Shown in pieces: positions 34,862 through 43,749 of a stretch of 64,000 bases of DNA. This stretch comes from Thermogemmatispora sp042408735 (GTDB lineage: Bacteria > Chloroflexota > Ktedonobacteria > Ktedonobacterales > Ktedonobacteraceae). How positions within the stretch are numbered: the first letter of the stretch is position 1; each line of letters starts with the position of its first letter. Made by a program: the position numbers and the translations under genes. Below the pieces are notes generated by a model, which was not told the DNA's origin, made no database searches, and was given only the letters and a program-made list of their open reading frames with translations. The DNA is taken from NCBI RefSeq assembly GCF_042408735.1, contig NZ_JBHOQV010000057.1, positions 1 to 64,000 of the forward strand, given 5' to 3'.

Positions 34862-36577
34862 TTAGAGGTTGACCACCGTCAGGCCGAAAATATCGCCCGC
34901 GGCCCGGATCTCCGCCAGCGCCCAATCGGGAATCGGGTCATCGACAGAGATAATCATCAGGGCAATATCGGGTTTGGCGCCGGGCCGACGCGGTCGCGGA
35001 GCGCGTTCGATCGGTCCAACATCCATATGGCGGATATTGACGCCGGCCTTACCAAGGATGGTTCCCACGCGCCCAATCATGCCGGGTTGATCGGGATTGT
35101 GGCAGAAGAGAATGTAGCCCTCGGGCACAAACTCTGTCCAGTAGCGACCTACCCGCACAATACGCGGTTCCCCGTGCATGACCGTGCCGCTGAGCAGCTC
35201 GACGCGCTCGGCCTCAGCTTCACCCTGCCCGGCAAAAGAGGCGCGGCCATTCACATCCAGCACGCGCAGGGTCACGAGGTTAGCGAACTCGCTCGAGGTT
35301 GGCGACTTTTGTTCTGTGATCTCCAGGCCCCGCTGTTTGGCCAGCAGAGGAGCGTTGATCATATTGACGTGGACATCCGAGATAGGTTCAAGCAGCCCTT
35401 TAATGAGCGCGGCCTGGAGAGGACGCAGATCATAGGCCGTGATCTCGCCGCTGTAAGAAAGCTCGATGCGGTGGAGCGGGCCAGGCTGGAGCTGCGTATA
35501 GAGGCGCCCCATTTTCTCCAGCAGCGTCATATAAGGCTGAAGGACCTTTAGCGTCTCGGGAAGGATGAGCGGGGCATTGACGGCGGCGCGTGGGAAGCCG
35601 CCGCGCAGGACCGTCACGATCTGTTCGGCCACATCGAGAGCCACGCCGACCTGAGCCTCCTCGGTGGAGGCGCCCAGGTGAGGGGTAGCCACCACCTGCT
35701 CCTGGCTCACCAGCTCCCGAAGCAGGGCGTGGTCGCGGATCGGCTCCTGACTGAAGACGTCGAGGGCGGCGCCGGCCAGACGCTGCTCCTTGAGGGCTTG
35801 CAGCAGTGCCTCCTCATCGATGATGCCGCCGCGTGCGCAGTTAATCAGGCGAGCGTTGGGTTTCATCAGGCTCAGCTCACGGGCGCCGAGCAGGCCGCGC
35901 GTCCCCGAGGGGCCGGCTGTCAGCGAGGTGTGGACCGTCACGAAGTCGGAACGCTGCAGCAGGTCATCGAGAGTAGTCATCTGCACGCCCAGCTTACTGG
36001 CTTGCTCGGCTGAGACGTAGGGATCGAAAGCGATCACCTCCATCTCCAGGCCGCGGGCGCGCTTAGCCACCTCGCTGCCGACCTTTCCCAGGCCAATGAT
36101 GCCGAGAACCTTATTGCGGACCTCACTGCCCAGAAAGCGGCTCTTTTCCCACTTGCCAGCCTTCATGCTGCGGTCGGCGGCGGGAATATGGCGCGCGAGA
36201 GCCAGCAACATCGCGATCGTATGTTCAGCGGCAGCGATCACGTTGCCCAGCGGCGAATTGACCACCATGATGCCGAGGCGTGTGGCTGTCTCCAGATCGA
36301 TATTGTCCACGCCGACCCCAGCGCGGGCCACAATCTTCAGCTGCTTCCCGGCGGTCAGCACCTCGCGGGTGACCTGCGTCTCGCTGCGCACGACGAGTGC
36401 GGTATAATCGCCAATGATCGAAGACAGCTCAGTGGGAGAAAGGCCCGTGCGCACATCGATCGTTGCCTCTGGCAGGTGAGTGCGCAGAAAATCGATGCCT
36501 TCCTGAGCCACGCGATCTGCAATCAAAATCTTCACAGTCTCTGTTGGCGCGGGCTGTGCATCCTCAGCCATCACCAT
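34862..36577 (-). CDS. serA: D-3-phosphoglycerate dehydrogenase
   Basis: 571 residues, the long (type I) form. It oxidises 3-phosphoglycerate with NAD+ as the first step of serine synthesis. The NAD-binding motif GIIGLGKVGSEVAKRARG and catalytic region CARGGIIDEEALLQAL, with Arg, Glu and His in the expected order, are visible. An intervening (ASB) domain follows from about residue 320, and a C-terminal ACT domain for serine feedback closes the protein (IIVSV-like strand MIISVDDP near the end). AGGGGAG precedes ATG 36577. It is the second gene after the aminotransferase at 36608-37771, 30 bases away, forming a serine operon. Confidence 0.95.
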   Translation of the reverse strand: MVMAEDAQPAPTETVKILIADRVAQEGIDFLRTHLPEATIDVRTGLSPTELSSIIGDYTALVVRSETQVTREVLTAGKQLKIVARAGVGVDNIDLETATRLGIMVVNSPLGNVIAAAEHTIAMLLALARHIPAADRSMKAGKWEKSRFLGSEVRNKVLGIIGLGKVGSEVAKRARGLEMEVIAFDPYVSAEQASKLGVQMTTLDDLLQRSDFVTVHTSLTAGPSGTRGLLGARELSLMKPNARLINCARGGIIDEEALLQALKEQRLAGAALDVFSQEPIRDHALLRELVSQEQVVATPHLGASTEEAQVGVALDVAEQIVTVLRGGFPRAAVNAPLILPETLKVLQPYMTLLEKMGRLYTQLQPGPLHRIELSYSGEITAYDLRPLQAALIKGLLEPISDVHVNMINAPLLAKQRGLEITEQKSPTSSEFANLVTLRVLDVNGRASFAGQGEAEAERVELLSGTVMHGEPRIVRVGRYWTEFVPEGYILFCHNPDQPGMIGRVGTILGKAGVNIRHMDVGPIERAPRPRRPGAKPDIALMIISVDDPIPDWALAEIRAAGDIFGLTVVNL

Positions 36578-36607
36578 AGCCTTGCTCCCCTCTTCCAGCA
36601 GCGGCGT

Positions 36608-37771
36608 TCAACGGCCAGTGAAGCCGAAAGAGCGCAGGCGCTGCTCCACCTTATCCATTGCCTCGGCCAGGTCCTCCTCGCGGAAGTAGCCCAGGTGGCC
36701 GACGCGGAAAATCTTGCCCTCCAGGTGCTCCTGGCCGCCGCCGAGCACAACGCCATCCTGCTCGCGCAGAGCCTTCATGAAGCCCTTTGTATTGAAGCCA
36801 TCCGGCAGGCGCACCGCAGTGACGGTATTCGAAGCGTAGCGTGGGTTAGCGAACAGCTCCAGGCCCATCTCGCGGGCGCGGCGGCGCACGTACTCACCGG
36901 CGCGGCGATGCCGTTCGAAGATCGCCTCGCGTCCCTCTTCCAGCATTAGCTCCAGGGCGCGATCGAGGGCGTAGAAGACCGAGACTGCTGGTGTGGTCGG
37001 ATGCTGACCGACCTCCAGCTTCTTGCGCGTACTGGCCCAGTCGAAGTAGAAGCGCGGCAGCCTGGCGCTCTTATTGGCCTGCCAGGCTCGTTCACTGGCC
37101 GCGATCATCATCACCCCGGGGGGAGACATCCAGCCCTTCTGAGAGCCTGTAAAGACGACATCCAGATCCCACAGATCCATTTCCAGAGGGACACAGCCCA
37201 GGGAGCTAACAGCATCGACGGCAATCAGGGCCTCGGGATTGTGGCGTCTGATCAGCGAGGCCAGCGTCTGGATATCGTTGGTCACCCCTGTTGAGGTCTC
37301 ATTATGGGTGATCAGCACGCCGCGATAGGGGGGCAGCGTTTTCAGGCGGCTCTCTACCACATCGGGGTCGGCCCCTTCGCCCCAAGGGAACTCAATACGG
37401 CTGACCTGCAACCCATAGGTTTCCGCGATGCGCGCGAAGCGATTACCGAAGGAGCCGATGGTAATCGCCACCACATGGTCACCTGGAGAGAACAGATTGA
37501 CGATAGCGCTCTCCTGCCCGCCAGTTCCAGAGGCGGGATAGGTCAAGACGGGCGAGCGCGTCTGGAAAAAGTATTGCAGCCGCGCGGTGACACGGCGCAG
37601 AATAGCGGCGAATTCCGGCCCGCGGTGGTTGATCATCGGGCGGGCCATCTCGGCCAGGATCTCATCCGGCACCACGGTGGGGCCGGGAATACGGAGATTC
37701 TGCTTAGGGATCGGAGCCCGTGGCTCAACCTGGGGAACGGGGATCGCGTTCTTTTCCTGCTGAATAGTCAT
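36608..37771 (-). CDS. Class V aminotransferase (serine-pyruvate/phosphoserine type)
   Basis: 387 residues. This PLP enzyme has the Lys Schiff-base motif FTGSQKGWMSPPG, the PLP-binding loop PASGTGGQESAIVNLF and VDAVSSLG. It resembles alanine-glyoxylate/serine-glyoxylate aminotransferases, but its position directly before serA suggests it serves as the phosphohydroxypyruvate aminotransferase of serine synthesis, or interconverts serine and glyoxylate. ATG 37771 with AGAGG upstream is preferred over GTG 37777. The operon has a consensus promoter and a strong leader hairpin. Confidence 0.9.
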   Translation of the reverse strand: MTIQQEKNAIPVPQVEPRAPIPKQNLRIPGPTVVPDEILAEMARPMINHRGPEFAAILRRVTARLQYFFQTRSPVLTYPASGTGGQESAIVNLFSPGDHVVAITIGSFGNRFARIAETYGLQVSRIEFPWGEGADPDVVESRLKTLPPYRGVLITHNETSTGVTNDIQTLASLIRRHNPEALIAVDAVSSLGCVPLEMDLWDLDVVFTGSQKGWMSPPGVMMIAASERAWQANKSARLPRFYFDWASTRKKLEVGQHPTTPAVSVFYALDRALELMLEEGREAIFERHRRAGEYVRRRAREMGLELFANPRYASNTVTAVRLPDGFNTKGFMKALREQDGVVLGGGQEHLEGKIFRVGHLGYFREEDLAEAMDKVEQRLRSFGFTGR

Positions 37772-37855
37772 GCACACCTCTTCTTCCTGAAACAGGACTC
37801 AAAAGCCGAGCCAGCCAGGCGGTACGTGCCATGCCTTGCCCCGTTGCAATAAGGC

Positions 37856-37886
37856 GCGGCGGGATAACATCGCTATTACCCGCCGC
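37856..37886 (-). promoter_or_regulatory. Leader hairpin of the serine operon
   Basis: In the transcribed leader, GCGGCGGG-TAA pairs with TTA-TCCCGCCGC across a short loop, one base bulged: a roughly 12-bp stem 20-50 bases after the predicted start site. No T-run follows. It may be an mRNA stabiliser or part of a regulatory leader. Confidence 0.45.
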
Positions 37887-37914
37887 TGCCGATGGCGCTG
37901 GTCTGATGTTTTCC

Positions 37915-37943
37915 AGTATAGTCCTCTTGAGCGGGGATGTCAA
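37915..37943 (-). promoter_or_regulatory. Promoter of the aminotransferase-serA operon
   Basis: TTGACA (37943-37938) and TATACT (37920-37915) with a 17-base spacer on the minus strand. The predicted leader is about 135 bases long. Confidence 0.85.
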
Positions 37944-38043
37944 ACCGACCGCCCCCTGGCCTGTTGGCCGAAGCTCTCCTCAGCAGCTTCGGCCAAGGCA
38001 GGCTGCAGTGGACGGGCCTGGCTTGACCTGGACCCGGCTCGTC

Positions 38044-39543
38044 TCAGCGGGAGAGGCCTCCCTCGCCGATGCGATGCAGTTTGACGAAGTTGGTGCGCGC
38101 GCGGCTGGCCACGGGCAGGCCTCCCATGATCACTACATGCTCGCCCTCGGTCAGCAAGTGGTCGCTCAAGAGGCGTTCCTCAACGGTGGCGATCAATTCC
38201 TCGGTTGTTCCGTGCATCTCGATGAGGCGTGGCCAGACTCCCCACCAGAGGGCCAATTGACGATAGACGCGCTCCGAAGGAGTATAGGCCAGGATCGGAC
38301 GGCGAGGGCGGTCTTTCGAGATCAGGCGGGCCGAGTTGCCCGAGCGAGTAAAAACCACAATGGCGCGCACGCTGGCCTCTTCTGAGAGAGCGCGGGCGGC
38401 GTGACTGACGGCATGTTCCTGAGAGAGGCGGCGGCAATGCGGAGGCTGGGCGGTACGGTCGTCGGCCTCAGTCTCCTGGATGATGCGCACCATCATGGCC
38501 ACCGCCTCCACCGGATAGGAGCCGCTGGCCGTCTCAGCGCTCAACATCACGGCATCGGTCCCATCGAGCAGAGCATTAGAGACATCAGCCACCTCTGCGC
38601 GCGTCGGAGTAGGATTGGTCACCATCGACTCCAGCATTTGCGTCGCCGTAATCACCGGCAATCCTAGCTCGTTGCAGCGGGCGATGACCCGCTTCTGGAT
38701 GAGCGGCACCTTCTCTAGCGACATCTCGACCCCAAGATCGCCGCGAGCCACCATCAGGCCATCGGCCACCTCCAGAATCTCATCGAGGCGGGCGACGGCC
38801 TCCGGCTTCTCTAGCTTGACAATCAGAGGAATCTCTCCTGCTGGCTGACGCTTGCCTGCTGCAGCGGCAACCTCTGCCTGCAGGCTCTGAAGAAAGCGGC
38901 GGGCCTCTAGCACGTCCTCTGGCCGGCGCACGAAGCTCAGCGCCACGTAGTCAACCCCGTGCTGGACGCCGAAGCGCAGGTCGGCGCGGTCCTTATCGCT
39001 CAAGGCGGGGGCGCTGACGGTCACACCTGGTAGATTCATGCCTTTGTGTTCTTTGAGAAGGCCTCCGTGAACCACGCTACAGCGTGCTGAAAGACCATCG
39101 CTGGCGAGCACGCGCAGCTCCATCAGGCCGTCATCGAGCAGGATACGGTCGCCTGGTTTCACATCCTGGGCAAGCTGCCCATAGGTGGTCGGAATCACCG
39201 GCAGCTCGCTGTCGGAGACTTCAAGGAGGGCGCCCTCGCCGTTCGTGGCTGGCTGGCGGGTTGCAATAACGACCTGCTTGCCGGGCGTCAGGCGCAGCGG
39301 TTGCCCGCCGGGTAGACTGCCAACACGAATCTTGGGTCCCTGGAGGTCCTGCAAGATAGCCACTGGCCAGCCCAGCCGTGTCGAGAGGCGTCGGATACGC
39401 TCGATCACAGCCGCGTGCTCCTCGTGGGTTCCATGAGAGAAATTGAGCCGGGCGACGTTCATACCAGCCAGCATGAGCTGCTCCAGGCGCTCCTCGCTGC
39501 TGCTGGCTGGTCCGATGGTACAGACAATCTTGGTACGACGCAT
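38044..39543 (-). CDS. pyk: Pyruvate kinase
   Basis: 499 residues. It transfers phosphate from phosphoenolpyruvate to ADP. The N-terminal RRTKIVCTIGPASSSEERL, NFSHGTHEEH, the B-domain region ILDDG-type DRILLDDGLMEL, the active-site IVKLEKPEAVARLDEIL, MVARGDLGVEMSLEKVPLIQK and TATQMLESM are all present, followed by a C-terminal allosteric-type domain. ATG 39543 is preferred (GAGGGGG upstream); ATGs at 39564 and 39573 are in frame. An extended -10 lies close upstream. The gene stands alone. Confidence 0.95.
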   Translation of the reverse strand: MRRTKIVCTIGPASSSEERLEQLMLAGMNVARLNFSHGTHEEHAAVIERIRRLSTRLGWPVAILQDLQGPKIRVGSLPGGQPLRLTPGKQVVIATRQPATNGEGALLEVSDSELPVIPTTYGQLAQDVKPGDRILLDDGLMELRVLASDGLSARCSVVHGGLLKEHKGMNLPGVTVSAPALSDKDRADLRFGVQHGVDYVALSFVRRPEDVLEARRFLQSLQAEVAAAAGKRQPAGEIPLIVKLEKPEAVARLDEILEVADGLMVARGDLGVEMSLEKVPLIQKRVIARCNELGLPVITATQMLESMVTNPTPTRAEVADVSNALLDGTDAVMLSAETASGSYPVEAVAMMVRIIQETEADDRTAQPPHCRRLSQEHAVSHAARALSEEASVRAIVVFTRSGNSARLISKDRPRRPILAYTPSERVYRQLALWWGVWPRLIEMHGTTEELIATVEERLLSDHLLTEGEHVVIMGGLPVASRARTNFVKLHRIGEGGLSR

Positions 39544-39582
39544 GAACAAGCTATGCCCCCTCATACTCTGCATTCGCGCCCC

Positions 39583-39591
39583 ATTATAGCA
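39583..39591 (-). promoter_or_regulatory. Extended -10 promoter of pyk
   Basis: TGCTATAAT reads on the minus strand, placing the transcript start near 39576. This leaves a leader of only about 33 bases to ATG 39543 and essentially none to ATG 39573. The -35 region is poor. Confidence 0.6.
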
Positions 39592-39690
39592 GAGAGCCGG
39601 CCAGCTGAGGGGGGATTTTCCTCGGCAGTCGGACCCGGTCATAAGCCCTCTCGCGGCTAAGGACCGTCCTGGAGGCCGCCCTGCCATCTG

Positions 39691-39719
39691 TTGACAAAAT
39701 GTTCTGCCCGTGCTATCCT
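39691..39719 (+). promoter_or_regulatory. Probable promoter of the rpsP operon
   Basis: TTGACA (39691-39696) and TATCCT (39714-39719) with a 17-base spacer, about 390 bases upstream of rpsP. Confidence 0.65.
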
Positions 39720-40107
39720 GATGACGCCATTGGGGCCATGCCCTATGTCTTTACCTTACCTGGCACCTACTGTGCTGCGCCGTCCGACGTAACGGCACAG
39801 CGTTTGCTCCTGCTACTCTCTCGCTTCGGTCTGGCCTGCGCGCGGTCGGCGTCTGCAGCTCTTTAATCAGAAGTGCACGAGACGGGGTCGGCTGGCAGCG
39901 CTGTGGGCTGGCGGGAGGCGCTCCAGATGGGGCTAGCCGTGGGCGTGGTTCCACTAAGACCTGAATGAGGGCGCTGGCTCCTGACGAGCAAGGACAGGGT
40001 CGTCGGGCTGAACTGGGCTAGCTAGCCAGCCAGACAGAGGGACAGCAAAAACAGAAAATATTGTTGTGAGGACTTTCCCCGCTGGGGAGAGGTGAGAAGA
40101 GGAAAGT
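39720..40107 (+). other. Long leader before rpsP, no gene recognised
   Basis: About 390 bases between a good promoter and the S16 gene. I see no coding signal and no match to SRP RNA, 6S, tmRNA or a known riboswitch. It may be an autoregulatory ribosomal-protein leader or hold an unrecognised small RNA. Confidence 0.4.
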
Positions 40108-40413
40108 ATGGCTGTTAAGATTCGTTTGATGCGCGTGGGCAAAAAGAAGGCACCGAGCTATCGTATTGTAGTTGCGAATGCGCCTTCGCCGCGCGATGGG
40201 CGCATTATTGAAAATATTGGCTGGTACAATCCGTTGCGTGAGCCGGCGGCGGTGCAGATTGATGAGCAGAAGGCGCTGCGCTGGTTGCAACATGGTGCGC
40301 AGCCCTCGGATGCCGTCGTCTCGCTCTTCAAGCAGGCCGGAGTACTGGAGCGTTTCGAGCAGATGAAGGCTGCGGCGAAAGCCGGTTCCGCGTCCTCTGC
40401 TAAGGCGGAGTAG
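40108..40413 (+). CDS. rpsP: 30S ribosomal protein S16
   Basis: 101 residues. The N-terminus MAVKIRLMRVGKKKAPSYRIV and DGRIIENIGWYNP are diagnostic of S16, which binds 16S rRNA in the body of the small subunit. The last 20 residues are Ala/Ser-rich, as often seen. It is preceded by GAGAGG-type purines and followed after two bases by khpA, so the genes are coupled. A promoter lies far upstream at 39691. Confidence 0.97.
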   Translation: MAVKIRLMRVGKKKAPSYRIVVANAPSPRDGRIIENIGWYNPLREPAAVQIDEQKALRWLQHGAQPSDAVVSLFKQAGVLERFEQMKAAAKAGSASSAKAE

Positions 40414-40415
40414 CT

Positions 40416-40667
40416 ATGGCCGTAAGAAACTCTTCGATGCGCCGCTTGGTGGAGTATATTGCGCAATCGCTGGTCGATAATCCGGCGGCGGTGCAGGTGC
40501 GGGAGGTACGCAACGATCGTCAGGCGGTAATCCTCGAGCTGCGTGTGGCTCCCGAGGACTACGGCAAGGTCATCGGGCGCGAGGGCCGGGTTGCCAAGGC
40601 GTTGCGTACGCTCATGCGCGCGATGGGGACGCGCGAGGGCCGTCATACCTCTTTGAAGGTTGTCTAG
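40416..40667 (+). CDS. khpA: KH-domain RNA-binding protein KhpA
   Basis: 83 residues forming a single KH domain with the GxxG loop in KVIGREGRVAKALRTLMRA. KhpA-type proteins bind mRNA and small RNAs, sometimes with KhpB. Its place between rpsP and rimM is the standard bacterial order. It starts two bases after the rpsP stop. Confidence 0.95.
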   Translation: MAVRNSSMRRLVEYIAQSLVDNPAAVQVREVRNDRQAVILELRVAPEDYGKVIGREGRVAKALRTLMRAMGTREGRHTSLKVV

Positions 40668-40733
40668 GCTGATCGAGCGAGCGAAGCCTATCTTTCCCCT
40701 GGAATGCTACCGACTAGAGACACTGAGCGGGCA

Positions 40734-41333
40734 ATGGCTGCCAGTTCTATGCAGCAGGATCCTGAATGGGCCACCGTGGGGCGGGTGCTTGCCCCCTTCG
40801 GGCTGCGCGGCGAGGTCAAGGTCTTACCGATGAGCGACCTGCCCGATCGCTTCGCACAGCTGGAGGCTGTCTATTGCGGTTTTCCTCCCCGGCGCTATCG
40901 CATCGAGCAGGTCCGCCCCTACAGGAGCGGCCTTGTCTTGTTGAAGTTGCAGGGCTGCGATTCCCTGACGGCTGCCGAAGCCCTGCGCAACTGTGAGCTG
41001 CAGATCCCTCTGGCCGAGCTGCCCCCCCTGCCTCCGGACTCGTACTATCAACACGACATTCTCAACCTGCGCGTCTTCACCCTCGAGGGCCGGGAGGTCG
41101 GGACAATTCGCGAGATCTGGCTGACTGGCAGCAACGATGTCTACGTGATCCGTATGGCCGATGGCCGACAAGCCTTGATCCCTGCCGTCAAGGAGGTGGT
41201 CAAGCAGATCGACCTGGTACGCCGCACAATGTACATCGATCCCTGGCCGGGTATGCTGGACGAGCGTGAGGCCATCATTGACCGCGGCGAGCCAGAGGAT
41301 ACCGAAGAGGCTGATGAGCTGCCTGACCTCTAA
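40734..41333 (+). CDS. rimM: 16S rRNA processing protein RimM
   Basis: 199 residues. RimM assists 30S maturation by binding S19. The N-terminal RimM domain has VGRVLAPFGLRGEVKVLPMSD, and the PRC-barrel domain includes YYQHDILNLRVF and GSNDVYVIRMADGRQALIPAVKEVV. The acidic tail is EDTEEADELPDL. The start is uncertain: ATG 40704, 40734 and 40749 are in frame, none with a strong site. trmD and rplS, which usually follow, are absent here. Confidence 0.94.
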   Translation: MAASSMQQDPEWATVGRVLAPFGLRGEVKVLPMSDLPDRFAQLEAVYCGFPPRRYRIEQVRPYRSGLVLLKLQGCDSLTAAEALRNCELQIPLAELPPLPPDSYYQHDILNLRVFTLEGREVGTIREIWLTGSNDVYVIRMADGRQALIPAVKEVVKQIDLVRRTMYIDPWPGMLDEREAIIDRGEPEDTEEADELPDL

Positions 41334-41743
41334 AGTTACTCCTTCCCTACCTCCTTCTGTTCTCTCCGCTGGGCCAGGCGGCCAGATCCACTCCTTTCCT
41401 TCTTCCTCTCCTGGCCCCTGGGGCCATCTGAACTGGGTCTTATCTTCCCCAGATCGGCTTTTCCTCACAAGCCTCTGCCTCCCTGACCCTGAGCCGCGGC
41501 GGGTCAGGCGAGCGGCTGGTCCCCGCTGCCAGACCTGGCCTGCTGCTGGTTTCTGCTCGCGGTCGCCCTCGTGGGCGTGCGATCGGCGAGGGCTGGACCA
41601 TCTGGCGTTTTCCAACCTGAGGCTCTTTGGTAGGACCTTGATCCCTCAAAGGACCACCCCCTCTCCGGGGAGGACAGAGAAGGCTGTCTCTCCCCCACCA
41701 GCTTGTGTGTGACCGCTCAGTGGAGCCGATGGCCCAGGTCCCC
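41334..41743. other. Convergent intergenic region with small palindrome
   Basis: About 410 bases between the ends of rimM and the TIR-like gene. TGGCCCC-T-GGGGCCA at 41412-41426 is a near-perfect palindrome without T-run. No gene is supported here. Confidence 0.4.
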
Positions 41744-43546
41744 TTATGCCTTATAGGGCGCCACGTTGAGGGCCGCCAGCTCTGGCATGTGATCGAAAAT
41801 CCACACGGCCCCACCGCTTCGAATCCCGGTTGCCGGATTCACCTCTCCAATAAAGGCCGTGCGGGCCTGGCTGAGCAAGTCGTCGAGCAGGGGGAAGGTC
41901 GAGGCTGACAGCAGCTGCTTGGACGACATGTTCACCAACTGGCGTGCGTCCTGGCGTACCTGCTCCAGATTCGCCTTCACGCGATTCAGCTCGGTATCGA
42001 TCTGACCGGCGAGCTGGCGTTGGGAAGCGGAAGAATGGGGAGAACTGGTCAGAGCGATCAGATCCAGCTCAATATGACGGATGTAGCCCGGCACGGGTAG
42101 AGCTTTCTCATCCAGCGTGAGCAGAGGGACGCGCCCCACCGTTGGATCGACCAGAACAGGCGTACCCCGCGGAAGATCCTGGGCGACCAGCTCAGTCCCA
42201 TCCAGATAGTCCAGAATCTTCACCAGGGCATTATGCATCTCCGTGGCGTTGCGCGGAACTCCCGTGCCGCGAGCAGCCGAGGCCCACTCGAAGACCTTAC
42301 TCACATTCTCAAAGAACCAGACACTGAGTCCTCCATGCAGCGACAACTGATCTAACTGAGGCTCACCGCTTAGCAGGTGCCGCAGATGGTCCAGGTTGCT
42401 ATAGTGGACCGTCGTGTTGCCAACGGTCTCCGCTTGGGGGTCGGGGACCTGAGGGATCTCCGCATAATAGCGCCAGCGCATCAGATCGGCGGTCGGCGAA
42501 TCGGGTGTCAGAGCGGCGCTCTCCTCTGTAATCAGGAAGCGGCTATAGCTGTTAAGCAGGTTTTGATGATTAGGGCTGTTATAGCGCAAGTCAAGGCGGC
42601 CATGAACCGGGGTAAACTTGGCCAGGAGCAGGGCGCCGCCGAGCTGGCTTTTATCGCGCAATAGCCAGGCGTAGAAGCTCTGACCGCTCTGGGGGGAGGC
42701 CAGGTTCTGCAGATGGATATCGAGGCCATCGCAGATGCCGGTCGTATTATCGGCGCCCGTCAGGCCGGTATTAAAAAACTCCAGGCGCCCGTAGCTGGGT
42801 GTGGCGCTGCCGCCAGCGGTGGAGGTCTGCGCGGGACGAGTCAGGAGGAGGGCCATAACGGTGCCGAGAACCAGCGTCGCCACCAGCAAGAAAGAGAGGC
42901 CGATAATCGCTCGCCCGCGCTCCGTTGTGCCAAAGTAGAACTCTCTGAGAGAACCACCGAAAGAGGCGAGCCGGCTGGGAGGGAGAGCGGGGCGATCGTA
43001 GTCGCTCTGAGCGGACGAGCGTCCTGGCAACGCTGATAGCCCACCGAGAGGAGAGGAGCCAGGGGAGGGAGTCGGCATCAGCGCCTGAGCTGGCGGTGGG
43101 GAGCCACTCAGAGCCAGTGGGGCGCGCTCCTTTTCCAGGGTCAGGACCAGCTTCTCAATCGCCCGTGGATAGTCGTAGGAGCCGTCGAAAGTAGGGAGTG
43201 TGGCCCATTCGGGGGGAGCCTCCACCGAGGAGCCATCGGAGCTAGCCAGAAAGCGTATCACGCCCTGCAGACGCCGCTGCTCTAGCAGCTTCAATGCCGT
43301 ATTGACGGCCATACGCACCTGATAGGACTGGGCCGCACTGGCCGTCTGAAATAGAACGAACCACTGAAGATCGGGCAACGTCTGATTCAAAAAGGGAAGA
43401 AAGCCCTCGTCGCTGGCGCGGCCAGGATAGACTGTGACGACGGTGCCTGTCTCCTCAAGCCGCTGGCGCAGGCGAGTTAGAATTTGCAATTCCTGATGAG
43501 CCTTAGGATCAAGGTCATGGCAGATGAAGACGCCAGACGCATTCAT
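41744..43546 (-). CDS. Membrane protein with N-terminal TIR-like domain
   Basis: 600 residues. Residues 1-140 resemble a TIR/toll-like fold: GVFICHDLD first strand, a helix with LRQRLEETG, TVYPGRASDEGFLPFLNQTL, WFVLFQTASAAQSYQVRMAVNTAL and a late strand with GSYDYPRAIEKLVLTLE. The catalytic Glu of NAD-cleaving TIRs is not evident (VRMAVNTAL). A Pro/Ser linker leads to one membrane span near 215-245 (IIGLSFLLVATLVLGTVMALLLT), then about 350 residues probably outside, without known motifs. Start ATG 43546 has GAGGAC upstream; ATG 43567 is an alternative. It is divergent from the VWA-PP2C-kinase genes and may be the membrane sensor or target of that module. Confidence 0.65.
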   Translation of the reverse strand: MNASGVFICHDLDPKAHQELQILTRLRQRLEETGTVVTVYPGRASDEGFLPFLNQTLPDLQWFVLFQTASAAQSYQVRMAVNTALKLLEQRRLQGVIRFLASSDGSSVEAPPEWATLPTFDGSYDYPRAIEKLVLTLEKERAPLALSGSPPPAQALMPTPSPGSSPLGGLSALPGRSSAQSDYDRPALPPSRLASFGGSLREFYFGTTERGRAIIGLSFLLVATLVLGTVMALLLTRPAQTSTAGGSATPSYGRLEFFNTGLTGADNTTGICDGLDIHLQNLASPQSGQSFYAWLLRDKSQLGGALLLAKFTPVHGRLDLRYNSPNHQNLLNSYSRFLITEESAALTPDSPTADLMRWRYYAEIPQVPDPQAETVGNTTVHYSNLDHLRHLLSGEPQLDQLSLHGGLSVWFFENVSKVFEWASAARGTGVPRNATEMHNALVKILDYLDGTELVAQDLPRGTPVLVDPTVGRVPLLTLDEKALPVPGYIRHIELDLIALTSSPHSSASQRQLAGQIDTELNRVKANLEQVRQDARQLVNMSSKQLLSASTFPLLDDLLSQARTAFIGEVNPATGIRSGGAVWIFDHMPELAALNVAPYKA

Positions 43547-43749
43547 GACGTGTCCTCGCTTTGGCATAGGATATAGATCTTCTTAACCAGCAAGAACATC
43601 TCTGTGAGTATAACATGGTGTGGTATCATATTCAAGCTGAGGGTGTTTCTAGAGACCATGTTTCTGGCAAAACGGGGGATCGACCGGGTAATGAGCGGTG
43701 CGGGCCCCCGTGACCCGACGATTCTGGACTGGAGAGGAGGCAGACGACG

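Noticed and set aside
34547..35551. Plus-strand frame of about 330 codons overlapping DedA and running antisense to serA
   Set aside because: serA on the other strand is unmistakable; this frame is a shadow of it.
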